DNA from: Eumeta japonica
Lineage: Eukaryota > Arthropoda > Insecta > Lepidoptera > Psychidae
Length of the DNA: 64,000 nucleotides
Direction of reading: 5' to 3'
Assembly (NCBI GenBank): GCA_005406025.1
Contig: BGZK01001007.1
Coordinates: forward strand, 124,001 to 188,000
Part shown: positions 15,513-27,720 of the stretch, piece by piece
Position numbering within the stretch: position 1 is the stretch's first letter
How the letters are laid out: every line of letters begins with the position of its first letter
Position numbers and translations under genes: made by a program
Notes under the pieces: model-generated
The model's input: only the letters and a program-made list of their open reading frames with translations
The model's database searches: none
Told to the model about the DNA's origin: nothing

Positions 15513-16190
15513 TTTTTAGGGTTCTGAGCCAAAACGCCAAAAACGGAATCCATTTTACTATCCGCATTACAACCACATTTTACTTAAATGCTACAGATAA
15601 TATATTTATGAAATTTGGCGTTTAGGTGTCTCCTATAAACCGATACTTAGTTTGGCAGTTAAATAAAAAAAAATATATTTATTTCTAGGGGGGGAAGTCC
15701 ATAAATGTAACAGAAGCTGAAAAAAAATTTTTTAGCAAACATCAACGTGTGGCAAATACTTCGACAGTTCTTTAAAAACATATTAAGGTTTCAAAGATTT
15801 TTTTTTTAAATAAGTCAATATTTTTGTAAATAATCGTTCCGAAACTAGCAAAAATTATGCCCTCCCCTCCTATATTTTTTAAACTGTATTCCAAGAAATA
15901 TCAAAGAAATGATGAAAGTAATTTTTAATTAAATTTACCGTTTTTGAGTTATTGCCGAAAAACTGCAATCCTCAACAAAACGACGTAAGTGCTATGAACA
16001 TATACGTTTTTTTGCTGGTATACTTTAGTTAACATTACTTTAGGAGTAATAGTCGACATACCTATTCTGTGTCGGAACCATGGAAAAAACTGTAACAACG
16101 TAATTTTTTCATCTGTAGTGTATTTCTTTATAGTAACAGCTTCAAAACTGAGCATAGTTCCACATGCTCTTGGCCGTTGTTTTTGAATGC
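15513..16190 (+). repeat. ~0.7 kb interspersed repeat, copy B (tandem with A)
   Basis: Starts immediately after copy A with GGGTTCTGAGCCAAAACGCC and keeps the same landmarks in the same order: GTGTGGCAAATACTTCGACAG, AACTGCAATCCTCAACAAA and a terminal CACATGCTCTTGGCCG. It lacks the GTCCGTCCG segment near the start. A direct tandem arrangement of two full copies suggests local duplication or targeted insertion at the repeat's own end. Confidence 0.72.
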
Positions 16191-16342
16191 AATGAATAAT
16201 ATAATTTGATTGCTTAATCAAATTATATGTCAAATAAAATAGCTTATAAATATAAAAATCGCATCGAAATAGTGGCGGCGGAGCATGGTTTGGCACCCGG
16301 GGCGGCTTTCTATTGAGCACTCCCAAAAGAAAACGACAAATA

Positions 16343-18853
16343 CTAAACGTGCATAAGTGACTTTATTTCACTAAAATGTGCGATCACATTATCAAAATTT
16401 ACTTTCCTGGCCTTTTCAATGGACAATATGGAAAGACTGGTAAGTCGCGTTTGGCTCATTGTGGATCTTAAGTAAGATTTCATTAACTTTAATTTTGAAA
16501 AACTTCTTTCACAATAAGCCACCGAAACACAGTATTGTAAAAAAAATCTTAAACACAGCGCTAGACTTGGAACAGACTCAGAATAGCCCCATTTTACTAT
16601 GAATTTCAGAAGCTCCAGGGTAGTCCATTGGACCGCTTCTTGAAGAGAAATGCTGGCGGCTTCCAAGTGGCACCTCGGTTGTAAAATCTCCAAAATAATG
16701 ACCTCTGCACAAAGTTCATCATAGATTTTCGTCAAATTTGAAACTATATCACGAAGTTCTTCTTTTGTTGACGTAAGCAGAGTTTTAGGTTGAACAACGC
16801 CAAATGTTATAAGAGTATCATCCATCGCTTTGTAACGATGCTCTAGTTCTTCGTAAAATCTATCAAGACATTCTAATATAGCTCTCTGTAACTCTTCTGG
16901 CAATGTTAGTCCAGCGTCCCGGGCCATTTCTCCTGGCATACGTTTTCCGCATCTCCTTCTTCCTCTTCTTTCAATTGAAATATCCAAGTCCTCACATTTT
17001 TCAGTTGCGTAGGAAATAGCTCTTTAAACTATGTTAATACGTTGACTTAGAAGAAAAAATTTTAGGGCTTTGATTTTTATGACACACTTTTCCAGCGATA
17101 GTCCAGGTGTTTACATTTACTTTTGTGTCTGGTTAACTTCTTCTAGGACTTCACACCAAAAGGAAAGGTAGCATAAAAAACTGAAGTCACATAAAGCCGG
17201 TAAGAGTGTGGATGCTGCTTCTCTTGTATCGGCGTTTTCTCTGCTGCTGCTGGGATCACACAATTCACACGTGTCTTCGAGTGTTGATACAAGTTTCTCA
17301 AAATTATTCTTCAGTGATTTAACAGCATCGTGATGAGCACTCCATCTTGTGTCTACTAGTCTTTTGACTTTTCCCATCGATGTGTGGACGATGAAAAGAA
17401 CGTGTAAACTCTTTCTACTGTTCCGAAAAATGTTACACTTGAACTAACACTCCCGAAGGAGTGCACTCCACACAGATTTAGCGAATGATTAGCACAAGGC
17501 ATAAACAACGCTTTAGGATTGTGTTCTTTGATTATTGCTTGTACACCACCATGAACTTCAGCCATGGTTGCAGCGTTATCGTATCCTTGTGCCCGACATA
17601 GATGTATGTCCAAGTTATCACCCTCCAACTGCGTAAGGATATTTTCAGTAAGTACGACTGCAGTCTTTCCAGCTATAGGGATGAAACCTAGAAAAGATTC
17701 CTTCACTTCAACATCATCGCCTTCAATATGTACATATCTGATTACATAACTCATCTGATCAACATGTGATATGTCTGGAGTGCTATCGAAAAGAATTCTG
17801 AAATATATAGCTTTTTTTTATTTCGTCCAAAATGTTTTTCTTCACCTCTTTCCCCAAAAGACTGATAACTCATTTTGAATGTCTTTGGACAAATAAGAAT
17901 CTACCCGTTTACTTTTTGTACAGGCGATAGCATGTTCAATTCTTAGCATATGCTCTTTTAACACTGGGTCATATTTCGACAATAGATTAACTAATTCCAA
18001 GAAATTCTCTCTATTGTCTGATGAAATCCTTTCTCTATGCCCTCTAAGAGGAAGATTTTAGCGTGCTAGAAAAATAATAACATCTAAAAAGCGACTTAAA
18101 ATGTCACGCCACTTCTTCTTTTCTTGATCTAAGACCATTTGATGTTCATGGTCGATAGTTGTTTGCAGCCTCAATCCATTTTCCAAGATTTTCCAAAACT
18201 CTGATTTTTTTTTAATGGTGCGTAAACAGTTTGCAGCAAAAACAGTATAAATTGTTTTTTGTTGGAGAGTATACCATCCGTTTTCTGAGTACTTTTTCTC
18301 CATTTAGTAACGCTTTCCAAAATTATTCTGAATTGAAATGTCGGCTCTTTTCTTTTATTTTGTTTCCAGATCTTTGCACAGCATCTAAAAATGGGCCATC
18401 TCTATTTTGATAGGGTTCACTTCCTGTTTTAACAATTTCAACTCTCAAATCATCAGGCATTGGTGCTGGCCAAGTAGCAACATCGAAACGAGTGGTGTTA
18501 TGCAGCTCTTCTTCATCGTTTGCCATTTGCTGTGATTCTTCTTCATTGTCGCTATTCCGTCCTTTTTCTTGGTCATATTCTTCTTGATGCTGATCTTCTC
18601 CACGTTGTCTTTCTTCTTGTACGTCAGGCTCTCTTTCCAGCGTCCCTCCATCCAACTCATTTTGGCACCGTCTTTCTACATCATCTGTTTCATCAAGAAG
18701 GTCACTTTCAACAGTTTGCTGTGGTGTATTTGACTCCAGAGAAGCCGAAGGTGCTACATACTTCAAAATTGATCCAGATAACGATTCACGTGTAAGTTCT
18801 TTTGATTTCTTTATTTTTCTTTGCTGAAATCCACTAGGTGTATTTCGCTTCAT
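16343..18853 (-). pseudogene. hAT transposase of the ZMYM/DUF4371 type, broken
   Basis: Read on the minus strand in order: an N-terminal acidic region (from 18853) with RFDVATWPAPMPDDLR; a TTF-type zinc-finger region in a shifted frame around 18300-18200 (NGEKV, then CFCCKLF); KKWRDILSRFLDVIIFLAR; LVNLLSKYDPVLKEHMLRI; the DUF4371 core MSYVIRYVHIEGDD then AQGYDNAATMAEVHGGVQA and CANHSLNL (17754-17356); VDTRWSAHHDAVKSLK; and the C-terminal hAT dimerisation domain (16987-16343) with YCERSFSKLKLMKSYLRSTM. Several frameshifts (near 18310, 18170 and 17370) and several stops (for example three between 16988 and 17116) inactivate it. Individual stretches remain long and clear, so the decay is moderate. 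Host-domesticated relatives of this type have names such as zinc finger MYM-type proteins, but this copy cannot encode one. Confidence 0.9.
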
Positions 18854-19862
18854 ATTAAAGTTTTATTCTGTAAAGATCAATAAATGAATACTCGTTAATT
18901 TTTTACAGTTCTTTTCTCGCTCAATTTTGCATAATATTATTACAGTAGAAGTAAGACAAGCAGTATAAGTTATAATGTCTCGGCAGTGTAAATTACGTAC
19001 ATTTAAGTTGGATGAATTTGAATTCTTAGTGAAAGTGTAAAAATATTTAAAATATATAAAAATTCGGATCTCGTGCATTATTCGACCTTTGAAATACATT
19101 GAAAATGAACTCAACAAAATAAAAAGAAACGCATTACATTTATATATTTTTAAATATTTATCAAAAAACACAAACACAATATTCACTCTTCTATAATATT
19201 TTATTACTTATTTCAAAAATTTCGAGTATTTAATACAGTGTAAGCTGTACATCGCGACACTGAAGGGACTGCGCATTTTATGGCGTTATTGAGAGTTGTC
19301 GTTAAATGGAAAGAAGGAAAATCAACATTATTTTACTCTTATAACTTTATAACATTATCTTTTGAAAGTTTGAGAGCAACTAAGAATATCATAACGTACA
19401 GATAATGCATAACAACCTACCGACGACAGTCTAGCAGCTGAGGCAACACGTGTAAGGCAATCACAAACAAAAGAACGAATTTCTTAGAATCTTCGGTACG
19501 TATGATGCCGACAAACCAGGTAAATACGGCTACCGAAAACGCGCACTCGCGACTGATGTGAAGTACTTAGGTACGTATACCAAGGAAGGTGTAGATAGGT
19601 ATAAGGCGCGTTTCGGCCATTTGATTTTTATGTATGAATGAAAACGTTATACTGCTTATTTTACTTGTATCGTGATTATTATACAATTTATATTGACAGC
19701 AAGTCAAATTCAGATCGGCCAAAACCGATAATTTAACTTTATTAATTTATATGGTAAAATAGGTGTGTATTAAAAATCAAATTTACCTTTTGACCTCGAT
19801 CTACTATCCGCCATCCGCCAAATACACTCACTCAGTCTTTTATTTAGTTAATTTAGTACTTA

Positions 19863-20066
19863 CTAGCTGCCCCGCCCGCTTCGCTGGGTAATTTTTATTT
19901 ATAAATAAAATAGCGAAGGATTTACGGAATTCGAAAAATGAGTAGCCTAGAACCATCTACAAATCATTCCGCATCGAATGGTCCCAGTCCCGTGTCTATA
20001 CGTTTAGTAGTTTTTACGTGATTGGCGAACAAAGACAACCTATTTTCATTATATATGTATAGATTG
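19863..20066 (+). repeat. SINE-like interspersed repeat, short copy
   Basis: Begins CTAGCTGCCCCGCCCGCTTC and ends near ATATATGTATAGATTG, with ATCATTCCGCATCGAATGG and CGTTTAGTAGTTTTTACGTG in between. This is the same general class as the repeats at 11066 and 12000 (CTAGC...CCCGC start, TAGTTTTT-CGTG near the 3' end). Confidence 0.55.
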
Positions 20067-20139
20067 ACTTCTGTGACGCGACGCGACGATTATAAACAAT
20101 AGCACTGACACTGACTGACCAACTGTGATTGTTTTGACT

Positions 20140-20245
20140 GACACATTGTGCGGGGCGCGGCGCGGGCGGCGGCGGCGCGGGCGGGGTGAAAGCCCGAAAT
20201 TACTTGCCCCTTCCGCCCGCGCCGTCCTCGTCGTGCAGATGCGCC
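20140..20245. other. GC-rich CpG-dense stretch
   Basis: A run of GGCG/CGCG words inside AT-rich DNA. It may be part of a transposon end or an isolated CpG-rich element. No gene is evident. Confidence 0.4.
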
Positions 20246-20529
20246 AATGGTGCCAGAATTGTAATAGATTTTAAAACTAGCTTTGACCTTTATTTTTTTA
20301 CTTACCATTTATGTAAAAAGAAAACTTATAGCACTATCGATATTGCAACACAACGGAAACAAAAAGGTGGGCGGAGGCAAACCATTCATAGTAAGATTTT
20401 CATAAATGACTAGGCGCCAACTTCCGCGATTGTACACTAAACTGCGCGAGTGAGTTGTCACCCCATTGTCACCCCTTGGTACTTGGCACCCAGGGGCGGA
20501 CTGCCCCCGCCGCCCCTTGCCCCTGCCAC

Positions 20530-22750
20530 TGCTGACCGAAAACCTAAAATTAAAACAATTTCTTGTTTTTGAAGTCGGTGTTTAGATAAGGGAAGGTAAA
20601 TAAATAAATACTATAATGAAAATGTTGAATACAAAAAGTAATAAGAGAAAACGACATTAACATCTAAGTCTATAAATATAAACAGGAAACGAGAAGTATT
20701 GAATTAAAAGGATATCAAATAACAAGGGCTGAGTCCCATAACCGTCTGTGGCATATCTTTTATTTATACATTTATGTAAATATCCTGGCATCATCCATGA
20801 ATATAAATTCATGGATGATGCCAGGGATTAATATTGGTACTTAATTTACTCAGGAATAGTATAGCTATATTATTATTGAAAGAATTTTTAGAATCAGTTC
20901 AGAAGTTCGGTTTAGCAATTCAAATACACTGGTAAAACTGAAAACGAAGGCTAGTTTATAAAAAAAAGTTTAGGGATGTGTGTACAACATATCACCAAAG
21001 TTTCATCATAATCAGATCAATGGCTTAGTACAAACATTCCTTTTTATGTATTTGAATTCCTTCATCTTTTGGAATTGTATTATTCTCAAACCTGGTCTTG
21101 CTTTAGATTCTGAACAAAAAAACAATTGCGTATATCCATCGTTCGAATCGTGCGTGGGTTATGATCATGAGTTCTTACAAAAATTTCTTAGAAAAAAAGG
21201 ACTTCCAATTTTCCTAAATGTTCAATTTTTCTGGGTAATTTTTCCAATTTTCGTTCACTCAATAACTTTATTCGGAGCATTATGGACATTTAAAAAAATT
21301 AATATCCAAATCAGTTCAGCCGTTCTCACGTGATGCGTTGACCGAACAGCTTTTTAATTTTTATTTATATAGGTAAATAAAAATAAATATAACACAAAAA
21401 AGCGGATGTCAATAGAACTCAAGTTCAGTACGAGTATAGTTTATTTCATCGAAAAACACGGGATATTGTAAATAGGTTTTACCAGCGCCTTAGCCTGCGT
21501 AAATGTAATATCATTTTGATACTGATTGATTTTGCAACAGTAAAGTCGAAAGGGCCGACCAACATCATCACCGGGGTAAATCCGAGGGCAGACCCGGATT
21601 CCAATTTGAAAGTGGGACTAAAATCTGGACCGACAGCAGGACCGGAGCCGGGATAAGATTTATAGCTAGAGATACTATAGGATACGCTCGATAAATATAC
21701 GAAGGTAATTATGCAATAATTATGCAATGTCCACATGAGCGAAGACAACAGAATGAAACATTGATAGACAGAAAGAAAAATTAATTTTCGTCATGAATTT
21801 TAGTAACCTCCTAGTAAATCAAAACATTCGATTCCCCGTAATCAACGAGATTATTTTCTTTTTTCTTTGGTTTTTATTTTTGTGTCTTTGTTTTATAAAT
21901 TTTAACGGCCGGTTGCACCAAAAGAAGAAACGTAATTCGTAAGCGTAATCCCTTGAATTTGGCAAATTATCCATATTATTATATGTCAAATCTCACAGAC
22001 AGTCTAGTCGAGAACGGAGTTTTCTACGAAAAACACTTAAAGGTCTCTTATAAATATGAGCTTAAAGGTCTCATTCGATTTGGGATGAAATTCTCTAAAA
22101 GACTTCTTTTTTGTTCCGCAAACAAAAATTTCGATCGTTTTGAACGAAAAACAGTTAAAAAAAAGAGGGTTTTAAAATATTTACAAACACAAAACAAAAG
22201 TAAAACTCGCCTACCAACTTAATAACACTGTGCTTATTATAGCTACAGTTACGTAAGAAGGAAGTAATTACTGTAAACAAAGGATTTTAGTCAGACGCAA
22301 TAAAACCAACTAAAGCTGCATACATATCTTTACATACCTTTCTTGCTTTCTTTGCATACTTTACAGAATTAACTAAAAAAAATTAATAAAAATACCCTAC
22401 ATTTCTAATGAGATAAAGTAAGCTGCAGATAATAACAGGACTTATAATAAAAAATACCCACTTTTCTACACATTTTGTGTATTACCAAGTTTTAGGCGTA
22501 TTAAATTAATAATAGCACGAGCACTATACTACCACTACCACTGTACATCCTACTACATATTCTTTTATATGGACTATACTAACTGGTACCTACCGAATGA
22601 CCGGACTTAATGGTGACGTCACAATTACAATAGTCTTACGTATAATACTTCTAACACGGTTATATTTTAATAACCCAAATGCGAAAATTATGTCAAAAGA
22701 AGAGTCTACAAAAAAAGCCCAAAGTTCGTCGAAAACTACATAATAATCAT
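20530..22750. other. Intergenic AT-rich DNA with decayed repeats
   Basis: No host gene found. 20784-20825 is a perfect hairpin (listed separately). 20980-21370 contains phrases such as CAAATCAGTTCAGCCGTTCT, which are typical of the 3' part of lepidopteran interspersed repeats. The open frame at 20980-21333 falls in this repeat and shows no protein similarity. 21560-21660 is a GGACC/CCGG-rich degenerate tract. Confidence 0.45.
20784..20825. repeat. Perfect 19 bp inverted repeat with 4-nt loop
   Basis: CCTGGCATCATCCATGAAT, loop ATAA, then its exact complement. The stem has no mismatch, which is unusual in a diverged repeat background. Confidence 0.9.
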
Positions 22751-22754
22751 TTTT

Positions 22755-23376
22755 AGGGTTCCGAGCCAAAATGGGAAAAATGCAACCCTTACAATTTCGT
22801 CATGTTCGTCCGTCGATATGTCACAGGCGTTTTACTTAAAAAAAAATACAAGATCTGTATTGTTGAAATTCAGATATGTATCTTGTACAGATATCTTAAA
22901 TAACAAAAATAAATATTTCTATGGGAGCACTCCATAAATGTAACAGAAATTGAACATTTTTTTTTTTCAGCATTCATCAACATATTGCACATATTTCGAT
23001 AGTTCTTTTAAAAACACTTATAAGTTTTAAATAGTTTCGGAAATAATCGTTTATTTTTAAAATCGTATGTCCAAAAATTATGAAAAAAATTGTAAAGATG
23101 GCGCTTAATAAATACTTCCAAAGAAAATTATTTTGGATATAATCGGATATGCCCTTTTTGTGTCATTGCCAAAAAACTGCATTTCTCAACAAAAGGACGT
23201 AAGTGCCATGAAAATACGCTCTTTTGCTGGTGCACTTTAATTTACATTAGTTTAAGAGTAATATTCGACTTTCCTACTTGTTTCTTTAGTTATAGACGAA
23301 TAAAATTCTTATAGTATTCTGTGCGGGAAATATAGAAATACTGACCAAAAGCATGTCGGACCATGCTCATTATAAG
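22755..23376 (+). repeat. ~0.7 kb interspersed repeat, copy C
   Basis: Starts GGGTTCCGAGCCAAAATGGG and shares with copy A the GTCACAGGCGTTTTACTTAA, CATATTTCGATAGTTCTTTT and CTGCATTTCTCAACAAAAGG landmarks. The 3' end runs into an inverted part-copy (D) at a shared CATGTCGGACCATGCTC junction. Confidence 0.7.
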
Positions 23377-23620
23377 GTTCCGAAGCCTAAAATAAATGCA
23401 CTACAGATGAAAAAAGTACGTTGTTACACTTTTTCTACGGTTCCCACATTGAATACTAATACACACTTAGACGACACTTTAGTCACCTATAAGTAGAAAA
23501 AAAAAATAGGTATGTCGACTCTTAAACTAGTGTAAAATAAAGTACACTAGCAATAAAATGTTTCTTCATGGAATTTACGTCCTTTTGTTGAGAAGGGAAG
23601 TCAGGAACGGAATCAAAAGC
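23359..23620 (-). repeat. ~0.7 kb interspersed repeat, part-copy D (inverted)
   Basis: Read on the minus strand it corresponds to the last ~260 bp of the family. On the plus strand the order is AGGTTCCGAAGCC, GCACTACAGATGAAAAAAG, TAGGTATGTCGACTCTTAAAC and TTACGTCCTTTTGTTGAGAA. It abuts copy C tail to tail, making a large imperfect inverted repeat. Confidence 0.68.
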
Positions 23621-25238
23621 GAAATTAGAATCGAAATAACAGAATATCGAACTTACGATCTATACTTATACACACCACAAAAAAGTTTGGAATTGTGACC
23701 GGAATTGACAGGGAAGCAAATACGAGAATAGACAAGATTCATATAAAAGGTTTAAGAAATTATTAGACACATAAATGCAAATATGCTTTTAGAAAATGCG
23801 TTAATGTAAACACTGTTTACAATTTAATTAGGCAGAAAAATGAAAATTTCATAATTTTTGGAGAATATTATTATAAGTTATTACCCTTTTTTAATTTAAT
23901 CACATTATAATTTTAGAAATGCCTTAAAGTTGCCCTTTTTTGTGAAATTTGTTTTGTTTAAATAGTAAAGAATTAAACTTGTACTATTTTCACAACTAAA
24001 GTCTATCCTGCATCTCCGCGTGCGTAGTGTAGTGAAGTAAATTCCTTTCGTATGTCGATTGGACGTTGTTAACCGTAACTTACGGGGGAAGACCGAGATT
24101 AAATTCTAGGGATCTGGATAGAATCATAATCGAGAACGGTATTGGAAACAAAAACGAAAACGGGACCGCGACTGATATCACAATAAGGACCAGCAACAGT
24201 TTCGAAATCGTGATAAGGATCAATAAAGAAACTAAAGGCGAGGATCAATGGCGTTGATAAAAAAACTGAATGAATTTACTGTGTCCACTCGGATTAAGTC
24301 GAGAGCAAACGTTATTCTATACGTATAATAAAACAGTAGGGAGAACATCTATAAAGTAAAATTATGCGAAAGAACTAAGGGATATTCTGTCAACGTAGGG
24401 TATGTCTGTGACTTCGGTGTCTCATACCCTGACTATAATTTTAGCGTTGACGTTTTATTTTGGCATTAAAGTCTGTTTGGCAAGAAAGAGATAGTAAATA
24501 ATTTGTGATGGCTATGGTACGTTGTTTTATGACCTATTCTATTTTTGGTCTCACCTTTGGTTATGATAACCAATCGAATGGCGTGTACCATTAACTAAGG
24601 ATCTCATCGATGTAACATTTTTTGTCAGTCTATGCATATAACGGAACAGTAGAGAGGAAAAACCTGTGCATAATCAATATTTGGGCAAAATTACTCTTCA
24701 GTGTTATAAAAACGTTCACAGAATATATTACATAGTTTTTAGAATTTTAGACTGTCTGTTTGTGAATTTGTTCTTGATCTCCACCATAAGGGTTAGACGG
24801 AATTTTTTGGAACGCGGCATGATTATAGTTTATACACCGGAGAAACATATAGAATAGTTTTCAATAGTTTTTTTTTACATTATGTATATTCGGAACAGAA
24901 CGCGAGGCCAAGATTGCAGAAAGCAGAAATAGATGCGGATTATTGTTGGCGACTTTATCGGTCTATATAAAATATGAAAAAGTTCATTCGACGTCCATGC
25001 GGAAGGAAGCTGGTAGGGTAAACTGTAGAGTTCACTGGCCAGCTTTAGTTGTCGGCCATGTATACACTTACAAAAAAAAAGAATTGAATGAATTAAAAAT
25101 CTCTATAGAATTAAAAAATGCGTTTAAAAATATATTAGTTTGTTTAGTACCTATCCTGTACATATACGAACATTTTCAAAACAGTGTATTGGCAATAGTA
25201 ATACGATAGCAAAAAAAAAATGTGTGATGTACTTTTTA
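23621..25238. other. Intergenic region without a recognisable gene
   Basis: Contains degenerate purine-rich segments built from GGAAYC/CGGAAT-like words (about 23600-23730 and 24080-24255), possibly a decayed simple repeat. Around 24391-24455 short inverted words (GTCAACG/CGTTGAC and AGGGTATG/CATACCCT) surround a small stem. No supported coding sequence. Confidence 0.4.
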
Positions 25239-26086
25239 GGGTTCCATTCCGCCATATGGCAAAAACGGAATCGTTATAGTTTTGTCATGTCCGTTCGTAT
25301 GTCCGTATGTAACAAGCATTTTATTCAAAAACTACAATACGTATATTGATGAAATTTGGAGTATAGGTGTATTATATAAGTCGCTACTTAATTTAGTAGT
25401 TAAATAAAATAAATAAATATTTCTAAGGGGCATTTCATACATGTAACAGTTCACATTCTATACATGTAACAGAAGCTGAAAATAAAAAAATTTTCAGTAA
25501 ACATCAACATGTGGCACATATTTTGACAGTTCTTTTATAAACACTTTAATGGTTTCCAACCTTTTTTTTTTGATCATGTGAATATTTTCGGAAATAATCG
25601 CTCCGAAATTACCATAAATTGTCCCCACCCCTTCTTTTTCTCTTGAACCGTATGTTCAAAAATATGAAAAAGAGTTACAAAGATAGCGCTGAATAAATAC
25701 TGTTGACGAAAATTATTTTTATTATGATTATACGGTACCGTTTTTGAGTTCTTGCCGAAAAACTGCGCTTCTCAACAAAATGACGCAAGTGCTATGAAGA
25801 TATGTTCTTTTGCTGGCGCACTTTTTCACGTCGTGTTTTTACATCTTGAGACAATAGTAACTGTTTTAAATCACTGCTAAGTCAGCACCGTCAGTTTAAG
25901 GATAATAGTCAACATACGTACTTGTTTCTCTAGTTGTTGGTGACTAAAGCACTCATGCCTACTCTGTGCGTGTATCATGATGAAAAGTGTAACAACCTAG
26001 TTTTTTTTTTTTTCATATTTAGTGCAGTTCTTTGTAGCAAAGGCTACGGATTTCTACACTGAGCATGGTCCGGTTTTTTTTTTATA
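25239..26086 (+). repeat. ~0.8 kb interspersed repeat, copy E
   Basis: Starts GGGTTCCATTCCGCCATATG and follows the family order: GTCCGTATGTAACAAGC, ACATGTGGCACATATTTTGAC, AACTGCGCTTCTCAACAAAA, and a 3' end GAGCATGGTCCGG. It has a small internal duplication of ATACATGTAACAG near 25437-25475 and an insertion near 25830-25890 relative to copy A. Confidence 0.7.
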
Positions 26087-26466
26087 ATAAACTTTCGTTA
26101 ATATTCTGTTTCATTTTTGGGAATAATTTGGTTTTAATTGTTTGTGAACATATTAAATTTATTTAGAAACTTTAAAACTTGTACTAAAATTGCGTTTTTG
26201 TTTAAAACTTTCGTCGCCGGTGAATCAAAATATGAATAACATAAATTTTAGACAACCAGCTAATTTGTCTGCTGATTGTTTATCTTTTTTCAACCAAATG
26301 CATGTTTTTATATAGATAACCATTACTTGAAATTCTAGTTTAAACTTGTACGCGGTTGGCATGGTCAACAATGGGGAATTGTCGGCAACCACACTTTTCT
26401 ATGCGGATTGGACGGTGCAAAAAGTGTAACTTTAATCAATTATAAAAAATTATATATATATATAAT

Positions 26467-26472
<6 letters not shown>

Positions 26473-26511
<39 letters not shown>
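26473..26511. repeat. (TA)n microsatellite
   Basis: An uninterrupted TA dinucleotide tract just upstream of the mariner insertion, which also targets TA. Confidence 0.95.
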
Positions 26512-26517
<6 letters not shown>

Positions 26518-26709
26518 TATTTTTTGTATGAGTATATATATTAGGAGTACAAATAAGTTTCCGCTGTTTTTTGTCAATAAAGTAATATTTATTGTGAAAG
26601 AACGGTAATTTAATTTTAATCGAAGTATTGTCCATCACTAGCAACTACTTTTTTCCATCTTTCAGGCAGCGTTCGGATTCCAAGTCTGAAGAACTCTTTA
26701 TCTTTTGAG

Positions 26710-26847
26710 CAGTGGCGGATTTATATTTTTTATGAGTGTAGGCCACTTTATTTCCGCCGCCCCATGTACCTTTCTAAAATAATAATTTTCTGAAATCTGC
26801 CGCCCCTAGGCCGCGGCCTACACGGCCTATTGACAAATCCAGGACTG
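26710..26847. repeat. 138 bp hAT-type MITE inserted in the mariner
   Basis: Flanked by a perfect 8 bp duplication CTTTTGAG (26702-26709 and 26848-26855). The termini are CAGTGGCGGATTTATA and, from the right end as complement, CAGTCCTGGATTTGTC. The inner part repeats GGCCTAC/GTAGGCC words in inverted orientation. It is younger than the mariner copy it interrupts. Confidence 0.9.
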
Positions 26848-26859
26848 CTTTTGAGGCTA

Positions 26860-27720
26860 CCCACGAATCAACTCAATTTTTGGTATCTTCATATGATGTG
26901 ACCCGCTACTCTGACAGAGCATGTGATCATTGACCGGAACAGATGATAGTCGGACAGCGCAGTGTCTGGTGAACACGGCGGGTGGGGTAGTATTTCCCAA
27001 TCAAGTATTTTCAAATAGTTTTTCACCGGAACCGCTACACGCGGGCGAGCATTATCATGGAATAATTTTGCCCTGTCTGGAGTAGTATTGAGGGCGTTTT
27101 TCGTTCAGAGCTCGGCTCAGTCTCATCTATTGTGTTTCGTATAAAGTTCCAGTAGTTGTTTAGCTTAGATTAAGCAACTCGTAATACACCATAACGAGCT
27201 GATCCCACCAAATACACAGTATGAGTTTTTTTTCCATGAATATTCAGTTTTGCTGCGGATGTTGACGCATGACCAGGTAGTCCCCATGATTTTCTTCTTT
27301 TTGGATTATCATAATGTATCCACTTTTCATCACCAGTGACGATTCGATGTAAAAAACTCTTTTTATACCTATGTAGCAGCATTTCACTCATACGTAATCG
27401 GCGTTCAACGTCTCTCGGCTTTAATTCGTATGGAACCCAATTACCTTGTTTACGAATAATTCCTAACGATTTTAAATGATGCGAGACTGCTTACTGAGTG
27501 AATTATAAAGTAAGTGCAAGTTCCTTTTGTGTCTCCAATTCTGCATCCTCATAAATTTTTGGCCTTCCACTGCGATCTTTGTCTTCTACGTCAAAATCAA
27601 CGTTTTTAAACTTTTGGAACCACTCACATGTTCTCTCATTCAAGGCAGCCTCATTATATGCTTCTACGAGCAATCGATGTGCTTCAGCAGCAGATTTTTA
27701 AAATTAAAGAAGTAAATTAA
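26860..27720 (-). pseudogene. Mariner transposase, frameshifted
   Basis: On the minus strand: helix-turn-helix region KSAAEAHRLLVEAYNEAALN and CEWFQKFKNVDFDVEDKDRS; the linker GNWVPYELKPRDVERRLRM; the catalytic core TGDEKWIHYDNPKRRKSWG (first Asp) and GHASTSAAKLNIHGKK; then frame shifts into a Trp-Trp-Asp (IWWDQL) segment. The second catalytic region (HDNARPH in the family) is damaged, and the last reads SDYHLFRSM. The open stretch at 27391-27170 holds only the first Asp. Multiple frameshifts and stops rule out activity. Confidence 0.9.

Larger units (their letters stand above)
16271..20527 (-). mobile_element. Possible limits of the hAT/ZMYM-type element
   Basis: TAGTGGCGGCGGAGC at the left and, read as complement from the right, CAGTGGCAGGGGC near 20527 resemble the CAGTGGCGG-type termini of hAT elements that carry DUF4371 transposases. 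Both lie outside the transposase pseudogene at 16343-18853. I could not identify a convincing 8 bp target duplication, and the 3' kilobase contains an unrelated SINE-like repeat and a GC-rich stretch, so the span is a working guess. Confidence 0.35.

Noticed and set aside
18445..18795. Alternative open frames inside the hAT transposase
   Set aside because: They overlap the acidic N-terminal frame, which has the family motifs; the others do not.
20980..21333. 117-codon open frame
   Set aside because: AT-driven frame inside a decayed interspersed repeat; no similarity recognised.
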